Assembly (NCBI GenBank): GCA_046262635.1
Contig: JBHEMK010000113.1
Span: 1 to 13,914, forward strand
From: JBHEMK01 sp046262635
GTDB taxonomy: Bacteria > Actinomycetota > Thermoleophilia > Gaiellales > Gaiellaceae
Length of the DNA stretch: 13,914 nucleotides
Reading direction: 5' to 3'
Positions 4,952 through 12,521 of the stretch are shown here, piece after piece. The notes beneath the pieces are model-generated. The model was given only the letters and a program-made list of their open reading frames with translations, searched no databases and was not told the origin of the DNA. Position numbers and translations under genes: made by a program. Each line of letters starts with the position of its first letter. Position 1 is the stretch's first letter.

Positions 4952-6010
4952 ATGATCGTCGCCCACCTCGACCTCGACGCCTTCTTCGCCGCGGTGGAGG
5001 AGCTCGAGGACCCGAGCCTCCGCTCGAAGCCGCTCGTCGTCGGGGGCGACCCGCACGGGCGTGGCGTCGTCGCGACCGCGAACTACGAGGCCCGCGCATA
5101 CGGGATCCAGTCGGCGATGAGCTCCGCGGAGGCGCTGCGACGCTGTCCGCACGTCGTCTTCATCCGCTCCCGCCACTCGCTCTACCGCGACTACTCGCAG
5201 GCCGTCTGGTCGACCGTGCGGGAGGTGGTGCCGACGGTCGAGCGGACCGGGCTCGACGAAGGCTACCTCGACCTCGGCGGGGTCGCGGCCGACTTCCTGG
5301 CGGCGCGCGCGATCGCCGAAGCCGTGCAGACGGCGGTCCGGGCCGCGACGAGCCTCAGGTGCTCGCTCGGGGTCGCCTCGTGCAAGGTGGTGGCCAAGGT
5401 GGCGAGCGACCGGCGCAAGCCGGGCGGGATCGTCGTCGTCCCCGCCGGGTCCGAGCGGCGGTTTCTCGCACCGTTCGCCGTGCGCAAGCTGCCGGGGGTC
5501 GGGCCGAAGGCCGAGGAGCGCCTGCTCTCCGCCGGCGTCGAGACGATCGGCGCGCTCGCTGCGCTCGACGACGGGTCGCTGAGGCGCCTCCTGCCGGGCA
5601 GTGTCGGGCGGATGCTCCAAGACCGGGCCCGCGGGATCGACGCGCGCGGTCTCGAGCTCGCGACCGAGCGAATCTCGATCAGCGTGGAGAACACCTTCGC
5701 CCGCGACCTGACCGACCGGCAGCGGCTGCACGAGGAGCTGCGCGGACTGGCTGCCGAGGTGGCGAAGAGGCTCCAGGCCACCCGCCAGAGCGCCCACACG
5801 GTGACGGCGAAGCTGCGCTACGCGGACTTCTCGATCCGCAGCCGCTCGACCTCGCTGAGAGCGGGGATCGACGGCGCGGACGAAATCGGCGAGCTGGCGT
5901 GCCGGCTGCTCGACCGTGGCCTGGAGGATCGCCCGGGAGCCTTGCGGCTCGTCGGTGTCGGCGTCTCAGGTCTCGCCCAGTACCGCCAGCTCATGCTCGT
6001 GCCGGCCTAG
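4952..6010 (+). CDS. dinB: DNA polymerase IV (Y-family translesion polymerase)
   Basis: The 352-residue product has the length of DinB, which copies past damaged bases. The palm begins with AHLDLDAFFAAVE: D7 is the first catalytic acid and F12 the steric gate against ribonucleotides. The second catalytic block is GLDEGYLD (100-107) with D102 and E103; most family members have SIDEAYLD, so Ser and Ala are both Gly here. The block LGVASCKVVAKVASDRRKPG and the helix-hairpin-helix LPGVGPKAEERL follow, then a little-finger domain. The C-terminal QLMLV (346-350) looks like a sliding-clamp binding motif. The upstream hairpin separates it from the peptide cassette, so it is probably a separate unit. 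Its last 45 bases overlap the end of the opposing glpD. Confidence 0.94.
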   Translation: MIVAHLDLDAFFAAVEELEDPSLRSKPLVVGGDPHGRGVVATANYEARAYGIQSAMSSAEALRRCPHVVFIRSRHSLYRDYSQAVWSTVREVVPTVERTGLDEGYLDLGGVAADFLAARAIAEAVQTAVRAATSLRCSLGVASCKVVAKVASDRRKPGGIVVVPAGSERRFLAPFAVRKLPGVGPKAEERLLSAGVETIGALAALDDGSLRRLLPGSVGRMLQDRARGIDARGLELATERISISVENTFARDLTDRQRLHEELRGLAAEVAKRLQATRQSAHTVTAKLRYADFSIRSRSTSLRAGIDGADEIGELACRLLDRGLEDRPGALRLVGVGVSGLAQYRQLMLVPA

Positions 6011-7483
6011 CAACGACTCCACCCGCGCGGCGACGTGCGGATCGGCCTTCCCGCGCAGCGCCAGCGTCGTCCGGCGCCGGAGGACATCCTCCGCGTTCAA
6101 CGCCCATTCGCTGCGCGCCGCGTAGAGCACCTGCGCGGCCACGTCGGGGGCGCCGGCCGCGAGCGGCTCGAGCAGCAGCGGATCCTCGCTCGCGGGCGCC
6201 AGCACCTCTGCCACGAGCGAGCCGTAGAGGTGGAGCAGGTGCGAGCGCGTGGCCGGATCGAGCTCGACCGGAAACGAGACCCGGTCGAGGCCGGTCGCCC
6301 CCGGCAGCGGCCTCGGTCGCCGGTCGAGCCGGTGAAGACCGAGGTCCTCCCTGAGCTCCTCGAGCGCCTCGAGCGCGATCCGCCGGTAGGTCGTCAGCTT
6401 GCCGCCGGCGACGCTCAGCATTCCGCCCGCGCCGCGTGTGTACACCGTCTCGCGGCGTGCGCTCGCGGTCGTGCCGCCACCACCGGGCAGCACGCGCAGG
6501 CCCGCGAACGCCGCCCGCACGCGTTCGCGCTGCAGGAGCCCTGGATCGACTGCGACGCCGGCCTCGGCGATGACCTGCTCGACGTCGGCCTCGTCGACTG
6601 AGACGCCGTCGGGTTCCCCCTCGTAGAGCGTGTCGGTCGTGCCGAGCAGCAGCATCCCCTCCCACGGCACGGCAAAGCTGACCCGCACCCGGTCGTGCGG
6701 GATCGTCATCGCCGCGGACCAGCTTCGTTCGGGTTCGAGCAGGAGGTGGACGCCCTTGCTGAGCCGCACCGAGCGCCCGGCGCGAGGATCCTCGAGCCTG
6801 CGCAGCGAATCGAGCCACGGCCCGGCGGCGTTGACGACGACCCGGGCCCGCACCGGCACCGTGCGGCCGTCCACCGCGATCTCGGCGCCGGTGACGCGAC
6901 CGCCCTGGAGCCGGAGCTCCTGCACCTCGGCGTAGTTGACGACGGTCGCGCCTGCCTCGGCTGCGGCCCTGACGTTCGCGAGCGTCAGCCTGCTGTCGTG
7001 GGTCCAGCAGTCGACGTAGAGGCCGCACTTCCGCAGCCGCTCGACGTTGAGGTCGGGCACCATCCTCCGCGCCCGCTCCGGCTCGACGAGCCCGTTCAGC
7101 CTCGCGCGGGCGAGTGTCGAGTAGACGGCGATTCCGGTCTGGAGGACCCAGGGCCGGTACGGCCCGCCGTCGTAGAGCGGGAAGAGGAACGGCAGCTGCT
7201 GGACGAGGTGGGGCGCAACCACCTGCATCAGGATCCGCCGCTCCTCGTGGGCCTCGCGGACGAGTCCGACGTCACCCAGCCGGAGGTAGCGGAGGCCGCC
7301 GTGGATCAGCTTCGACGAGGCGCTGGAGGTGCCGCCGCCGAAGTCGCCGCGGTCGACGAGCGCGACGGCGAGCCCCTCGTGCGCGGCGGCCGAGGCGATG
7401 CCGGCGCCGACGATCCCCGCGCCGACCACGAGCAGGTCGAAGCGGCGCTCGCCGAGCTGGGAGAGTGCGTCCCCGCGACTCAC
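5966..7483 (-). CDS. glpD: FAD-dependent glycerol-3-phosphate dehydrogenase
   Basis: With the GTG start at 7483 the product has 505 residues, normal for GlpD. It oxidises sn-glycerol 3-phosphate to dihydroxyacetone phosphate at the membrane and passes electrons to quinone. Residues 21-28 (GAGIVGAG) form the FAD-binding dinucleotide fold, and TSSASSKLIHGGLRYL (52-67) is the characteristic GlpD block; further blocks are VVNAAGPWLD and GGKLTTYRRIA. The C-terminal domain is the usual helical cap. The GTG overlaps the TGA of the upstream PHP gene by four bases (GTGA), which fixes the start and indicates coupled translation. A longer in-frame reading to 8083 exists but would run through the PHP gene and is not real. 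The stop lies 45 bp inside the end of dinB on the other strand. Confidence 0.93.
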   Translation of the reverse strand: MSRGDALSQLGERRFDLLVVGAGIVGAGIASAAAHEGLAVALVDRGDFGGGTSSASSKLIHGGLRYLRLGDVGLVREAHEERRILMQVVAPHLVQQLPFLFPLYDGGPYRPWVLQTGIAVYSTLARARLNGLVEPERARRMVPDLNVERLRKCGLYVDCWTHDSRLTLANVRAAAEAGATVVNYAEVQELRLQGGRVTGAEIAVDGRTVPVRARVVVNAAGPWLDSLRRLEDPRAGRSVRLSKGVHLLLEPERSWSAAMTIPHDRVRVSFAVPWEGMLLLGTTDTLYEGEPDGVSVDEADVEQVIAEAGVAVDPGLLQRERVRAAFAGLRVLPGGGGTTASARRETVYTRGAGGMLSVAGGKLTTYRRIALEALEELREDLGLHRLDRRPRPLPGATGLDRVSFPVELDPATRSHLLHLYGSLVAEVLAPASEDPLLLEPLAAGAPDVAAQVLYAARSEWALNAEDVLRRRTTLALRGKADPHVAARVESLLGRHEHELAVLGET

Positions 7484-8397
7484 GAGATCCAGAGCGGATT
7501 CGTCCACGCGCGCCGGCCCTCCGGATCCGCCAGCTCGACCCGCCCGTACGGGGTGCGCCCCGGCCGCTCGAGCCGTGCGGCGGTGATCAGGCCGGCGTCG
7601 TTTCGCCCGAGGATCTCCGAGGCATGCGGATAGCCGAGCCGTCCGGCGTTGGCGCGTGCGCCGCGGCGCCGGCCGGCCAGGAGCGTCACGCTCGCGGCTG
7701 GGCTGCAGCGCACGACGACGTGGTCCTCGGCCAGCTCGAGCTCGTGGATCACCGGCCCGGTCGAGCTGTAGAACCGGCCCTCGCGCAGGGCCCTGAGCAC
7801 CGCCTCCTGCGAGCGCTCCCCGGCCCGCACCCAGGTCCACCCGAGCGCGCTGTCGTAGCCCGGGTGGTGCGAGTCGTCCGATGCGATCCCGTACAGGAGC
7901 CTGCCACGCTCGAGCGCCTCGTCCCACTGGAGCGTCGCGTCGCCGCGGCCGACCTCGAGCTCGCAGCCGGCGTTCCAGATCTCGATCCCGACGAGCCCCG
8001 CGCACTGCTCGAACTGCTCGGTGCGCAGCCCGCTCCAGTAGGTGTGCGCGAGATACGGAACGCCCAGCTGCTCGTGGATCCACGCGACCGTCTCGGCCAG
8101 GCTCGCGAACTCACCCGCCGGCAGCTCGGGGTCGGCCGCGAGCCCGAGCGCGAGCACGTGCGCATCCTGCTCGGGGCCGCCGGCCTGGGCGTTCAGCTCC
8201 GTGCTCGGGAGCACGAGCAGCCGCTCGGTCGAGGGCTCGGCCGTCCGGACCCAGTGGTCTGTGATCGCGAGCACGTCGAAGCCGGCCCACTCGTAGTGGC
8301 GGACGAGCTTCTCGGGCGGCAGCTCACCGTCGGAATTCGTGCTGTGGGCGTGCAGCGCGCACCGCAGCCACACGCCGTCGCCCTCGAACGGTGTCAC
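7480..8397 (-). CDS. PHP-domain metallohydrolase, CehA/McbA-like
   Basis: This 305-residue protein has the polymerase-and-histidinol-phosphatase metal site in order: ALHAHSTNSDG with H16 and H18, ITDHW with D47 and H48, STEL with E67, DAH with H80, AHTYW with H118, and ASDDSHH with D174, D175 and H177. PHP enzymes use a two- or three-metal centre to cut phosphoesters. The compact N-terminal PHP fold with a beta-rich tail resembles the CehA/McbA group. There is no signal peptide, so it acts in the cytoplasm. The gene overlaps glpD by four bases, which suggests its product could feed glycerol 3-phosphate or a related phosphate to GlpD; that link is inferred. GTG start at 8397, with TAGGCT six bases upstream. 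The substrate cannot be told from the sequence. Confidence 0.88.
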   Translation of the reverse strand: MTPFEGDGVWLRCALHAHSTNSDGELPPEKLVRHYEWAGFDVLAITDHWVRTAEPSTERLLVLPSTELNAQAGGPEQDAHVLALGLAADPELPAGEFASLAETVAWIHEQLGVPYLAHTYWSGLRTEQFEQCAGLVGIEIWNAGCELEVGRGDATLQWDEALERGRLLYGIASDDSHHPGYDSALGWTWVRAGERSQEAVLRALREGRFYSSTGPVIHELELAEDHVVVRCSPAASVTLLAGRRRGARANAGRLGYPHASEILGRNDAGLITAARLERPGRTPYGRVELADPEGRRAWTNPLWIS

Positions 8398-8409
8398 GGC
8401 AGGAGCCTA
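8398..8409 (-). promoter_or_regulatory. Possible leaderless promoter (-10) of the PHP-glpD operon
   Basis: On the minus strand TAGGCT (8409-8404) precedes the GTG start at 8397 by exactly six bases, the same hexamer and spacing as before the carboxyltransferase gene. A GGTGGAG lies further upstream but is too distant to be a normal ribosome site. Confidence 0.42.
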
Positions 8410-8419
8410 CTCCACCCCT

Positions 8420-8456
8420 GGTGACGGAGGGTGAACCTGAGGCACGTACGGTGACC
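8420..8456. promoter_or_regulatory. Three GGTGAM elements in helical phase (PHO-box-like candidate)
   Basis: GGTGAC (8420-8425), GGTGAA (8430-8435) and GGTGAC (8450-8455) start 10 and 20 bp apart, so they face the same side of the helix. Read on the other strand they are CGTCACC, GTTCACC and GGTCACC. The GTTCACC unit is that of PhoP-bound PHO boxes in Streptomyces, although those repeat every 11 bp. They lie between the divergent PHP-glpD and ABC operons. The regulator is not proven; a GntR site is an alternative. Confidence 0.35.
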
Positions 8457-8470
8457 GCCGGCGGACCCTA

Positions 8471-8499
8471 TTGAAACCCGGACGCCGCCGCCCTAAGCT
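8471..8499 (+). promoter_or_regulatory. Sigma-70-type promoter of the ABC transporter operon
   Basis: TTGAAA (8471-8476) and TAAGCT (8494-8499) are separated by 17 bases, an ideal spacing. Transcription would start near 8506, about 25 bases before the ATG at 8531. GTTCACA (8501-8507) and GTTCCGA (8512-8518) begin 11 bp apart just downstream of the -10 and could be a regulator site. Confidence 0.5.
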
Positions 8500-8520
8500 C
8501 GTTCACAATTCGTTCCGACC

Positions 8521-8527
8521 GGGAGGG
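8521..8527 (+). promoter_or_regulatory. Ribosome binding site of the solute-binding protein gene
   Basis: GGGAGGG lies three bases before the ATG at 8531 and selects it over the earlier in-frame TTG at 8471, which is part of the -35 element. Confidence 0.6.
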
Positions 8528-8530
8528 TAC

Positions 8531-9715
8531 ATGGAGGATTACGAAGCCCAGGAACTCGAGTTCTGGGCCAAGCTCGACGAGGAGGGGATGAGCCGCTCGC
8601 AGATGCTGCGGCGCAGCGCCGCGGCGGCTGTCGGCCTTACCGTCCTCGGGGCGCCGGCGGCGGCGTTCGCCTCGCGCGGGCGCGCGGAAGCGGGCCCGCT
8701 CAAGGGCGCGGGGCACCTCAAGCAGATCATCGCGAACGCGAAAAAGGAAGGCCACCTCAACACGATCGCCCTGCCCCCCGACTGGGCGAACTACGGCGAG
8801 ATCATGAGCACTTTCCAGAAGAAGTACGGGATCCCGATCACGAACGACAACCCGAACGGGAGCTCGGCGGAGGAGAACCAGGCGGTCCGCTCGCTCAAGG
8901 GCGACTCGCGCGCGCCGGATGTCGTCGACGACGGCCCTCCATTCGCGATCTCCGGCACGGCGGAGGGTCTGTTCGCCCGCTACTTCAACTCGCACTTCGG
9001 GACGATCCCTCGCAAGATGAAGGACACCCGCGGCTACTGGGCGGGCGACTACTGGGGTGCGATCTCGATCGGCTACAACCAGAGCATCGTCAAGACCCCG
9101 CCGAGGACGTTCAAGGACCTGCTGAAGCCCGACTACCGAGGCAAGGTGGCGCTGAACGGGAGCCCGCTGACGTCGGGCTCCGCCGTCGCAGGCGTGATCG
9201 CGGCGGCGATTGCCAACGGCGGCTCGGCCGGCGACGTCGGTCCCGGGATCGAGTTCTTCTCCCAGCTGAAGAAGAGCGGGAACTGGCTGCCCGTCCAGGG
9301 CACGCCGCAGACGGTCGCCTCGGGACAGACGCCGATCGTGATCGACTGGGACTACCTCAACCTCGCGTACGTGGCCGAGTTCCCGGCGGCGAGATGGAAG
9401 GTGACGGTCCCCGCCGACGGCGTCTACGGCGCGTACTACTGCCAGGCGATCAACGCGAGCGCCCCGCACCCGTGGGCGGCAAGGCTGTGGCAGGAGTTCG
9501 TCTACTCCGACCAGGGCCAGATCCTCTGGCTGAAGGGCTTCTCGCATCCCGCGCGGTTCCAGGACCTCGCGAGGCGGAAGAAGATCCCCGCGAGCCTGCT
9601 CAAGGCGCTGCCCTCGGCCGCGCTCTACGCCAGGGTGCGGTTCGCGACGAGCGCCCAGCAGTCCGCCGCCAAGGCGAAGATCGCGAGCGACTGGCCGAGC
9701 AAGGTCGGGGCCTAG
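8531..9715 (+). CDS. ABC transporter substrate-binding protein, iron/polyamine/phosphonate (family 1) type
   Basis: The 394-residue product is an extracytoplasmic binding protein. A polar N-terminus of about 20 residues is followed by SRSQMLRRSAAAAVGLTVLG (21-40), a twin-arginine-like signal: the RR pair at 27-28, then a mildly hydrophobic core, then alanine-rich cleavage candidates near 43-48. The mature part has the order seen in PotD/AfuA/PhnS-like proteins: an early DDGPPFAISG, WAGDYWGAISIGYN, TFKDLLKPDYRGKVAL, IVIDWDYLN and PHPWAARLWQEFVYSDQGQ. The ligand in such proteins may be ferric iron, a polyamine, thiamine or a phosphonate/phosphoester. The neighbouring GlpD, GDPD and HAD genes favour a phosphorylated ligand, which is inference. 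It is first in the operon and separated from the permease by a large hairpin, so it is probably made in excess. Confidence 0.88.
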   Translation: MEDYEAQELEFWAKLDEEGMSRSQMLRRSAAAAVGLTVLGAPAAAFASRGRAEAGPLKGAGHLKQIIANAKKEGHLNTIALPPDWANYGEIMSTFQKKYGIPITNDNPNGSSAEENQAVRSLKGDSRAPDVVDDGPPFAISGTAEGLFARYFNSHFGTIPRKMKDTRGYWAGDYWGAISIGYNQSIVKTPPRTFKDLLKPDYRGKVALNGSPLTSGSAVAGVIAAAIANGGSAGDVGPGIEFFSQLKKSGNWLPVQGTPQTVASGQTPIVIDWDYLNLAYVAEFPAARWKVTVPADGVYGAYYCQAINASAPHPWAARLWQEFVYSDQGQILWLKGFSHPARFQDLARRKKIPASLLKALPSAALYARVRFATSAQQSAAKAKIASDWPSKVGA

Positions 9716-9736
9716 CTGGCCAGCCAGGCAGCACCG

Positions 9737-9778
9737 GAAGCGCTCCGGCCGGGTGTCGCCTCCGGCCGGAGGCGCTTC
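9737..9778 (+). repeat. Intercistronic hairpin between binding protein and first permease
   Basis: GAAGCG-CTCCGGCCGG (9737-9752) pairs with CCGGCCGGAG-G-CGCTTC (9762-9778): sixteen pairs with one bulged base and a nine-base loop. Such hairpins after binding-protein genes protect the upstream message or trim read-through, giving more binding protein than permease. It is followed by TTCTCCCTC rather than a clean T-tract. Confidence 0.65.
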
Positions 9779-9799
9779 TCCCTCGCGTGGATCGGGACG

Positions 9800-10615
9800 T
9801 TGCCGTTCTTCGTCTACGCCCTCCTGTTTCTGTTCCTGCCCGCGGGCGACGTCCTCGTTGGCGCGTTCAAGGGCCTCCACGGCGGCTGGACGACGGGCAA
9901 CCTCACCCAGCTCTTCAAGCATCCGTACATCGACGCCTACAAGACGAGCATCGAGATCAGCGCCGTGACCGCGCTGATCGGCGGCGCCCTCGGCATCGGG
10001 ATCGCGTACGCGGCGATCCGGGAGGGGACGCCCCGTTGGATCCGCTCCGGGCTGACGACGTTCTCCGGCGTGGCCGCGAACTTCGGCGGGATCCCGCTCG
10101 CATTCGCATTCATCGCCACGCTCGGCACGATCGGGATCGTCACCTCGTTCCTGCGTGACCAGCTCCACCTCGACCTCTACGCCCACGGCTTCAACCTCTT
10201 CACGAAGACCGGGGTCGAGATCGTCTACCTCTACTTCCAGATCCCGCTGATGATCCTCGTGATCGCGCCCGCGATCGACGGCCTCAAGCGCGAGTGGCGC
10301 GAGGCGGCCTCGAACCTCGGCGCGAGCTCGTGGCAGTTCTGGCGCCACATCGGGGTGCCGGTGCTGATGCCGTCGATCCTCGGGACGATGATCCTGCTCT
10401 TCGGCAACTCGTTCGCGGCCTACGCCACGGCCTACAGCCTCACCTCCGGGGCGGTGAACATCGTGCCGATCCTGATCGGGGCCTACTACCAGGGGAACGT
10501 GCTCGACAACCCGCACCTGGCGCAGGCGCTCGCCTTCGGCATGTTCGTCGTGCTCGCGGTGATGATGCTCGTCTACATCCCGCTGCAGCGGCGCGCGGCG
10601 CGGTGGGCCCGATGA
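9800..10615 (+). CDS. ABC transporter permease 1 (PotB-like)
   Basis: This 271-residue membrane protein belongs to the binding-protein-dependent permease (MetI-like) family. It starts with a hydrophobic helix (LPFFVYALLFLFLP) and has further helices spaced through the chain. The cytoplasmic EAA loop that docks on the ATPase is visible as EWREAASNLGASSWQFWRHI with GVPVLMPSILG following. The only canonical start in frame is TTG at 9800. The frame is open back to the binding-protein stop, and upstream codons would add an arginine-rich stretch typical of such N-termini (RRRFSLAWIGT), but the 9737-9778 hairpin occupies that DNA and no ATG or GTG exists there. The true start may therefore be TTG 9800 or a rare codon upstream. 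Its stop overlaps the next start by four bases (ATGA). Confidence 0.88.
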   Translation: MPFFVYALLFLFLPAGDVLVGAFKGLHGGWTTGNLTQLFKHPYIDAYKTSIEISAVTALIGGALGIGIAYAAIREGTPRWIRSGLTTFSGVAANFGGIPLAFAFIATLGTIGIVTSFLRDQLHLDLYAHGFNLFTKTGVEIVYLYFQIPLMILVIAPAIDGLKREWREAASNLGASSWQFWRHIGVPVLMPSILGTMILLFGNSFAAYATAYSLTSGAVNIVPILIGAYYQGNVLDNPHLAQALAFGMFVVLAVMMLVYIPLQRRAARWAR

Positions 10616-11412
10616 AGAAGCCCAGGGTGGCCCCGAGTGCCGTGATCTGGCTGCTGATCGGGGCGGCCTACTTCGTCATCCCGCTCGTCGCGACCCTGCT
10701 CTTCAGCCTCAAGGCCCAGCAGACGGGCACGTGCTGCTCGCTCGGCTCCTACGGCACGATCGTGCACGACCAGGAGTTCTGGCGGAGTCTACGCGTCTCG
10801 TTCCTGCTCTCGCTCGAGACGATCTCGATCAGCCTGATCCTCTTCGTGCCGACGATCTACCTGGTGCACCTGAAGGTCCCGAAACTGCGGCCGGTGATCG
10901 CCTTTCTCGCGCTGATCCCGTTCGTCGTGCCGCCGATCGTGATGGTCGTCGGGCTGCTGAGCTTCTACAAGGGCAGCCCGAGCTGGTTCTACGCCCAGCC
11001 CTGGGGCTTCCTGGTCGCCGCGTACGTGATCCTCGCATTCCCGTACATGTTCTTTGCGCTCGACGCGGGGTTCCGGGCGATCGACGTCCATACGCTGAGC
11101 GAGGCGTCGCAGAGCCTCGGGGCGAGCTGGCTGACGACGCTCGCCAGGGTGATCCTGCCGAACATCCGCTCGGCGGCGCTCGGCGGCTCGTTCCTCGCGC
11201 TCGCGATCGTGATGGGCGAGTTCACGATCGCGAACCTCTCGGCCTTCCACACGTTTCCGATCTACATCCAGTACGTCAACGAGACGAAGGCCTACCCGGC
11301 CGCGGCGGTCACGCTGATGAGCTTCGGGATCACCTGGCTCGCGATGCTGGCCCTCCTCTTTGTCGGCCGAGGCCGAACTGCCCGCCCGGTCCAGATCGCG
11401 GCGACGCGCTGA
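10612..11412 (+). CDS. ABC transporter permease 2 (PotC-like)
   Basis: This 266-residue inner membrane protein is the second half of the translocation channel. The ATG at 10612 overlaps the stop of permease 1 by four bases, setting the start and coupling translation. The first helix is VIWLLIGAAYFVIPLVATLLF, with several more including FLALIPFVVPPIVMVVGLL. The EAA loop is LSEASQSLGASWLTTLARVI followed by LPNIRSAALGG. Permeases of this class pair with a PotB-like partner and an ATPase carrying a C-terminal TOBE domain, exactly what surrounds it. Its TGA shares one base with the ATG of the ATPase. Substrate specificity is not visible in the sequence. Confidence 0.92.
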   Translation: MKKPRVAPSAVIWLLIGAAYFVIPLVATLLFSLKAQQTGTCCSLGSYGTIVHDQEFWRSLRVSFLLSLETISISLILFVPTIYLVHLKVPKLRPVIAFLALIPFVVPPIVMVVGLLSFYKGSPSWFYAQPWGFLVAAYVILAFPYMFFALDAGFRAIDVHTLSEASQSLGASWLTTLARVILPNIRSAALGGSFLALAIVMGEFTIANLSAFHTFPIYIQYVNETKAYPAAAVTLMSFGITWLAMLALLFVGRGRTARPVQIAATR

Positions 11413-12521
11413 TGGCGTTCCTCGAGCTCCAGGGGGTACGGCGGACCTTCGGGCCGGTTGTCGCCCTCGACTCGATCGACATCGGGCTCGAGCAGGGCGA
11501 GTTCCTCTCGCTGCTCGGGCCGTCGGGCTGCGGGAAGACGACGGCGCTGAGGCTCGTGGCCGGATTCGACCGGCCCGACCTGGGCTCGATCGTCGTCGAC
11601 GGCAAGGATCTGACGCGCACGCCGCCGAACCGCCGCGACATGGGCATGGTCTTCCAGGCGTACAGCCTCTTCCCGAACATGACGGCGCGGAACAACGTCG
11701 AGTTCGGCCTTCGGATCCGCGGCAAGAAAAAGGGCGAGCGGCACGGCCGCGTCGGCGAGCTGCTCGAGCTGGTCGGGCTCGGGCACGCGGCCGACCGGTA
11801 CCCGCACCAGCTCTCGGGCGGCATGCAGCAGCGGGTCGCGCTCGCCCGGGCCCTGGCGATCGAGCCGCGCGTCCTGCTCCTCGACGAGCCGCTCTCGGCG
11901 CTCGACGCGAAGGTGCGCGTGCAGCTGCGGGAGGAGATCCGCCGCATCCAGCTCGAGCTCGGGATCACGACGCTCTACGTCACTCACGATCAGGAGGAGG
12001 CACTGGCCGTCTCCGATCACGTCGCCGTCATGTACGCCGGGCGCATCGAGCAGATGGGGAAGCCCGCGGAGATGTACACCGCTCCGGCGACGCCGTTCGT
12101 CGCCGAGTTCATCGGCACGATGAACCGGCTCGAGGGCACGGTCGCCGATCCTGCGAGCGGACACGTCGATCACGGCGGCATCAGGCTCCAGGTCGACGCG
12201 GCGCGCGGGCGTGAGCGGGGGGAGCGCGTGCTCGTCCTGATCCGCCCCGAGACGCTCGAACTGACCGCGGCGGGAAACGGCACCGGCGGCGGAGACAACC
12301 TGATCGTCGGCGAGGTCGTGACGCACACCTTCCTCGGGCCGGTGACGCGCGTGAAGGTGATCGGGCGCGACAGCGAGCTGATCGCCGACCTCTCGACGGC
12401 CCGGGCGGCGGCGCTGCCGCCCGGCAGCCGGGTGGTCGCCCACGTGCCCGCCGAGGGGGCGAGGCTGCTCAGCCTCGCAGTTGAGCCAGCGTCAGACGGG
12501 CAAGCTCGGGCCGGTCCGTGA
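11412..12521 (+). CDS. ABC transporter ATP-binding protein with C-terminal TOBE domain (PotA-like)
   Basis: The 369-residue product powers the importer. All nucleotide-binding motifs are intact: Walker A GPSGCGKTT (36-44), Q-loop FQAYSLFP with Q82, signature LSGGMQQR (134-141), Walker B VLLLDEP (154-160), D-loop SALD and the switch histidine H192 in VTHDQEEAL. The segment GTMNRLEG marks the hinge to a C-terminal TOBE-type domain (about 240-369), which often carries ligand or regulatory sensing. Length and motifs match the PotA/FbpC/UgpC/MalK group; which of these cannot be told. The ATG shares a base with the upstream TGA. The last 53 bases overlap the end of the opposing GDPD gene. Confidence 0.94.
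   Translation: MAFLELQGVRRTFGPVVALDSIDIGLEQGEFLSLLGPSGCGKTTALRLVAGFDRPDLGSIVVDGKDLTRTPPNRRDMGMVFQAYSLFPNMTARNNVEFGLRIRGKKKGERHGRVGELLELVGLGHAADRYPHQLSGGMQQRVALARALAIEPRVLLLDEPLSALDAKVRVQLREEIRRIQLELGITTLYVTHDQEEALAVSDHVAVMYAGRIEQMGKPAEMYTAPATPFVAEFIGTMNRLEGTVADPASGHVDHGGIRLQVDAARGRERGERVLVLIRPETLELTAAGNGTGGGDNLIVGEVVTHTFLGPVTRVKVIGRDSELIADLSTARAAALPPGSRVVAHVPAEGARLLSLAVEPASDGQARAGP

Noticed and set aside
4828..6354. 508-codon plus-strand frame covering the end of the peptide gene and dinB
   Set aside because: Arg/Pro/Gly-rich shadow in another frame of dinB; no motif and it runs through the hairpin at 4891-4922.
7484..8083. N-terminal extension of GlpD through the PHP gene
   Set aside because: The extension is arginine-rich and overlaps the PHP gene in another frame; the GTGA overlap at 7480-7483 gives a natural start.
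8468..10516. 682-codon open frame on the minus strand opposite the binding protein and permease
   Set aside because: Low-complexity charged composition with no domain; the opposite strand carries clear ABC transporter motifs, a promoter and overlaps.
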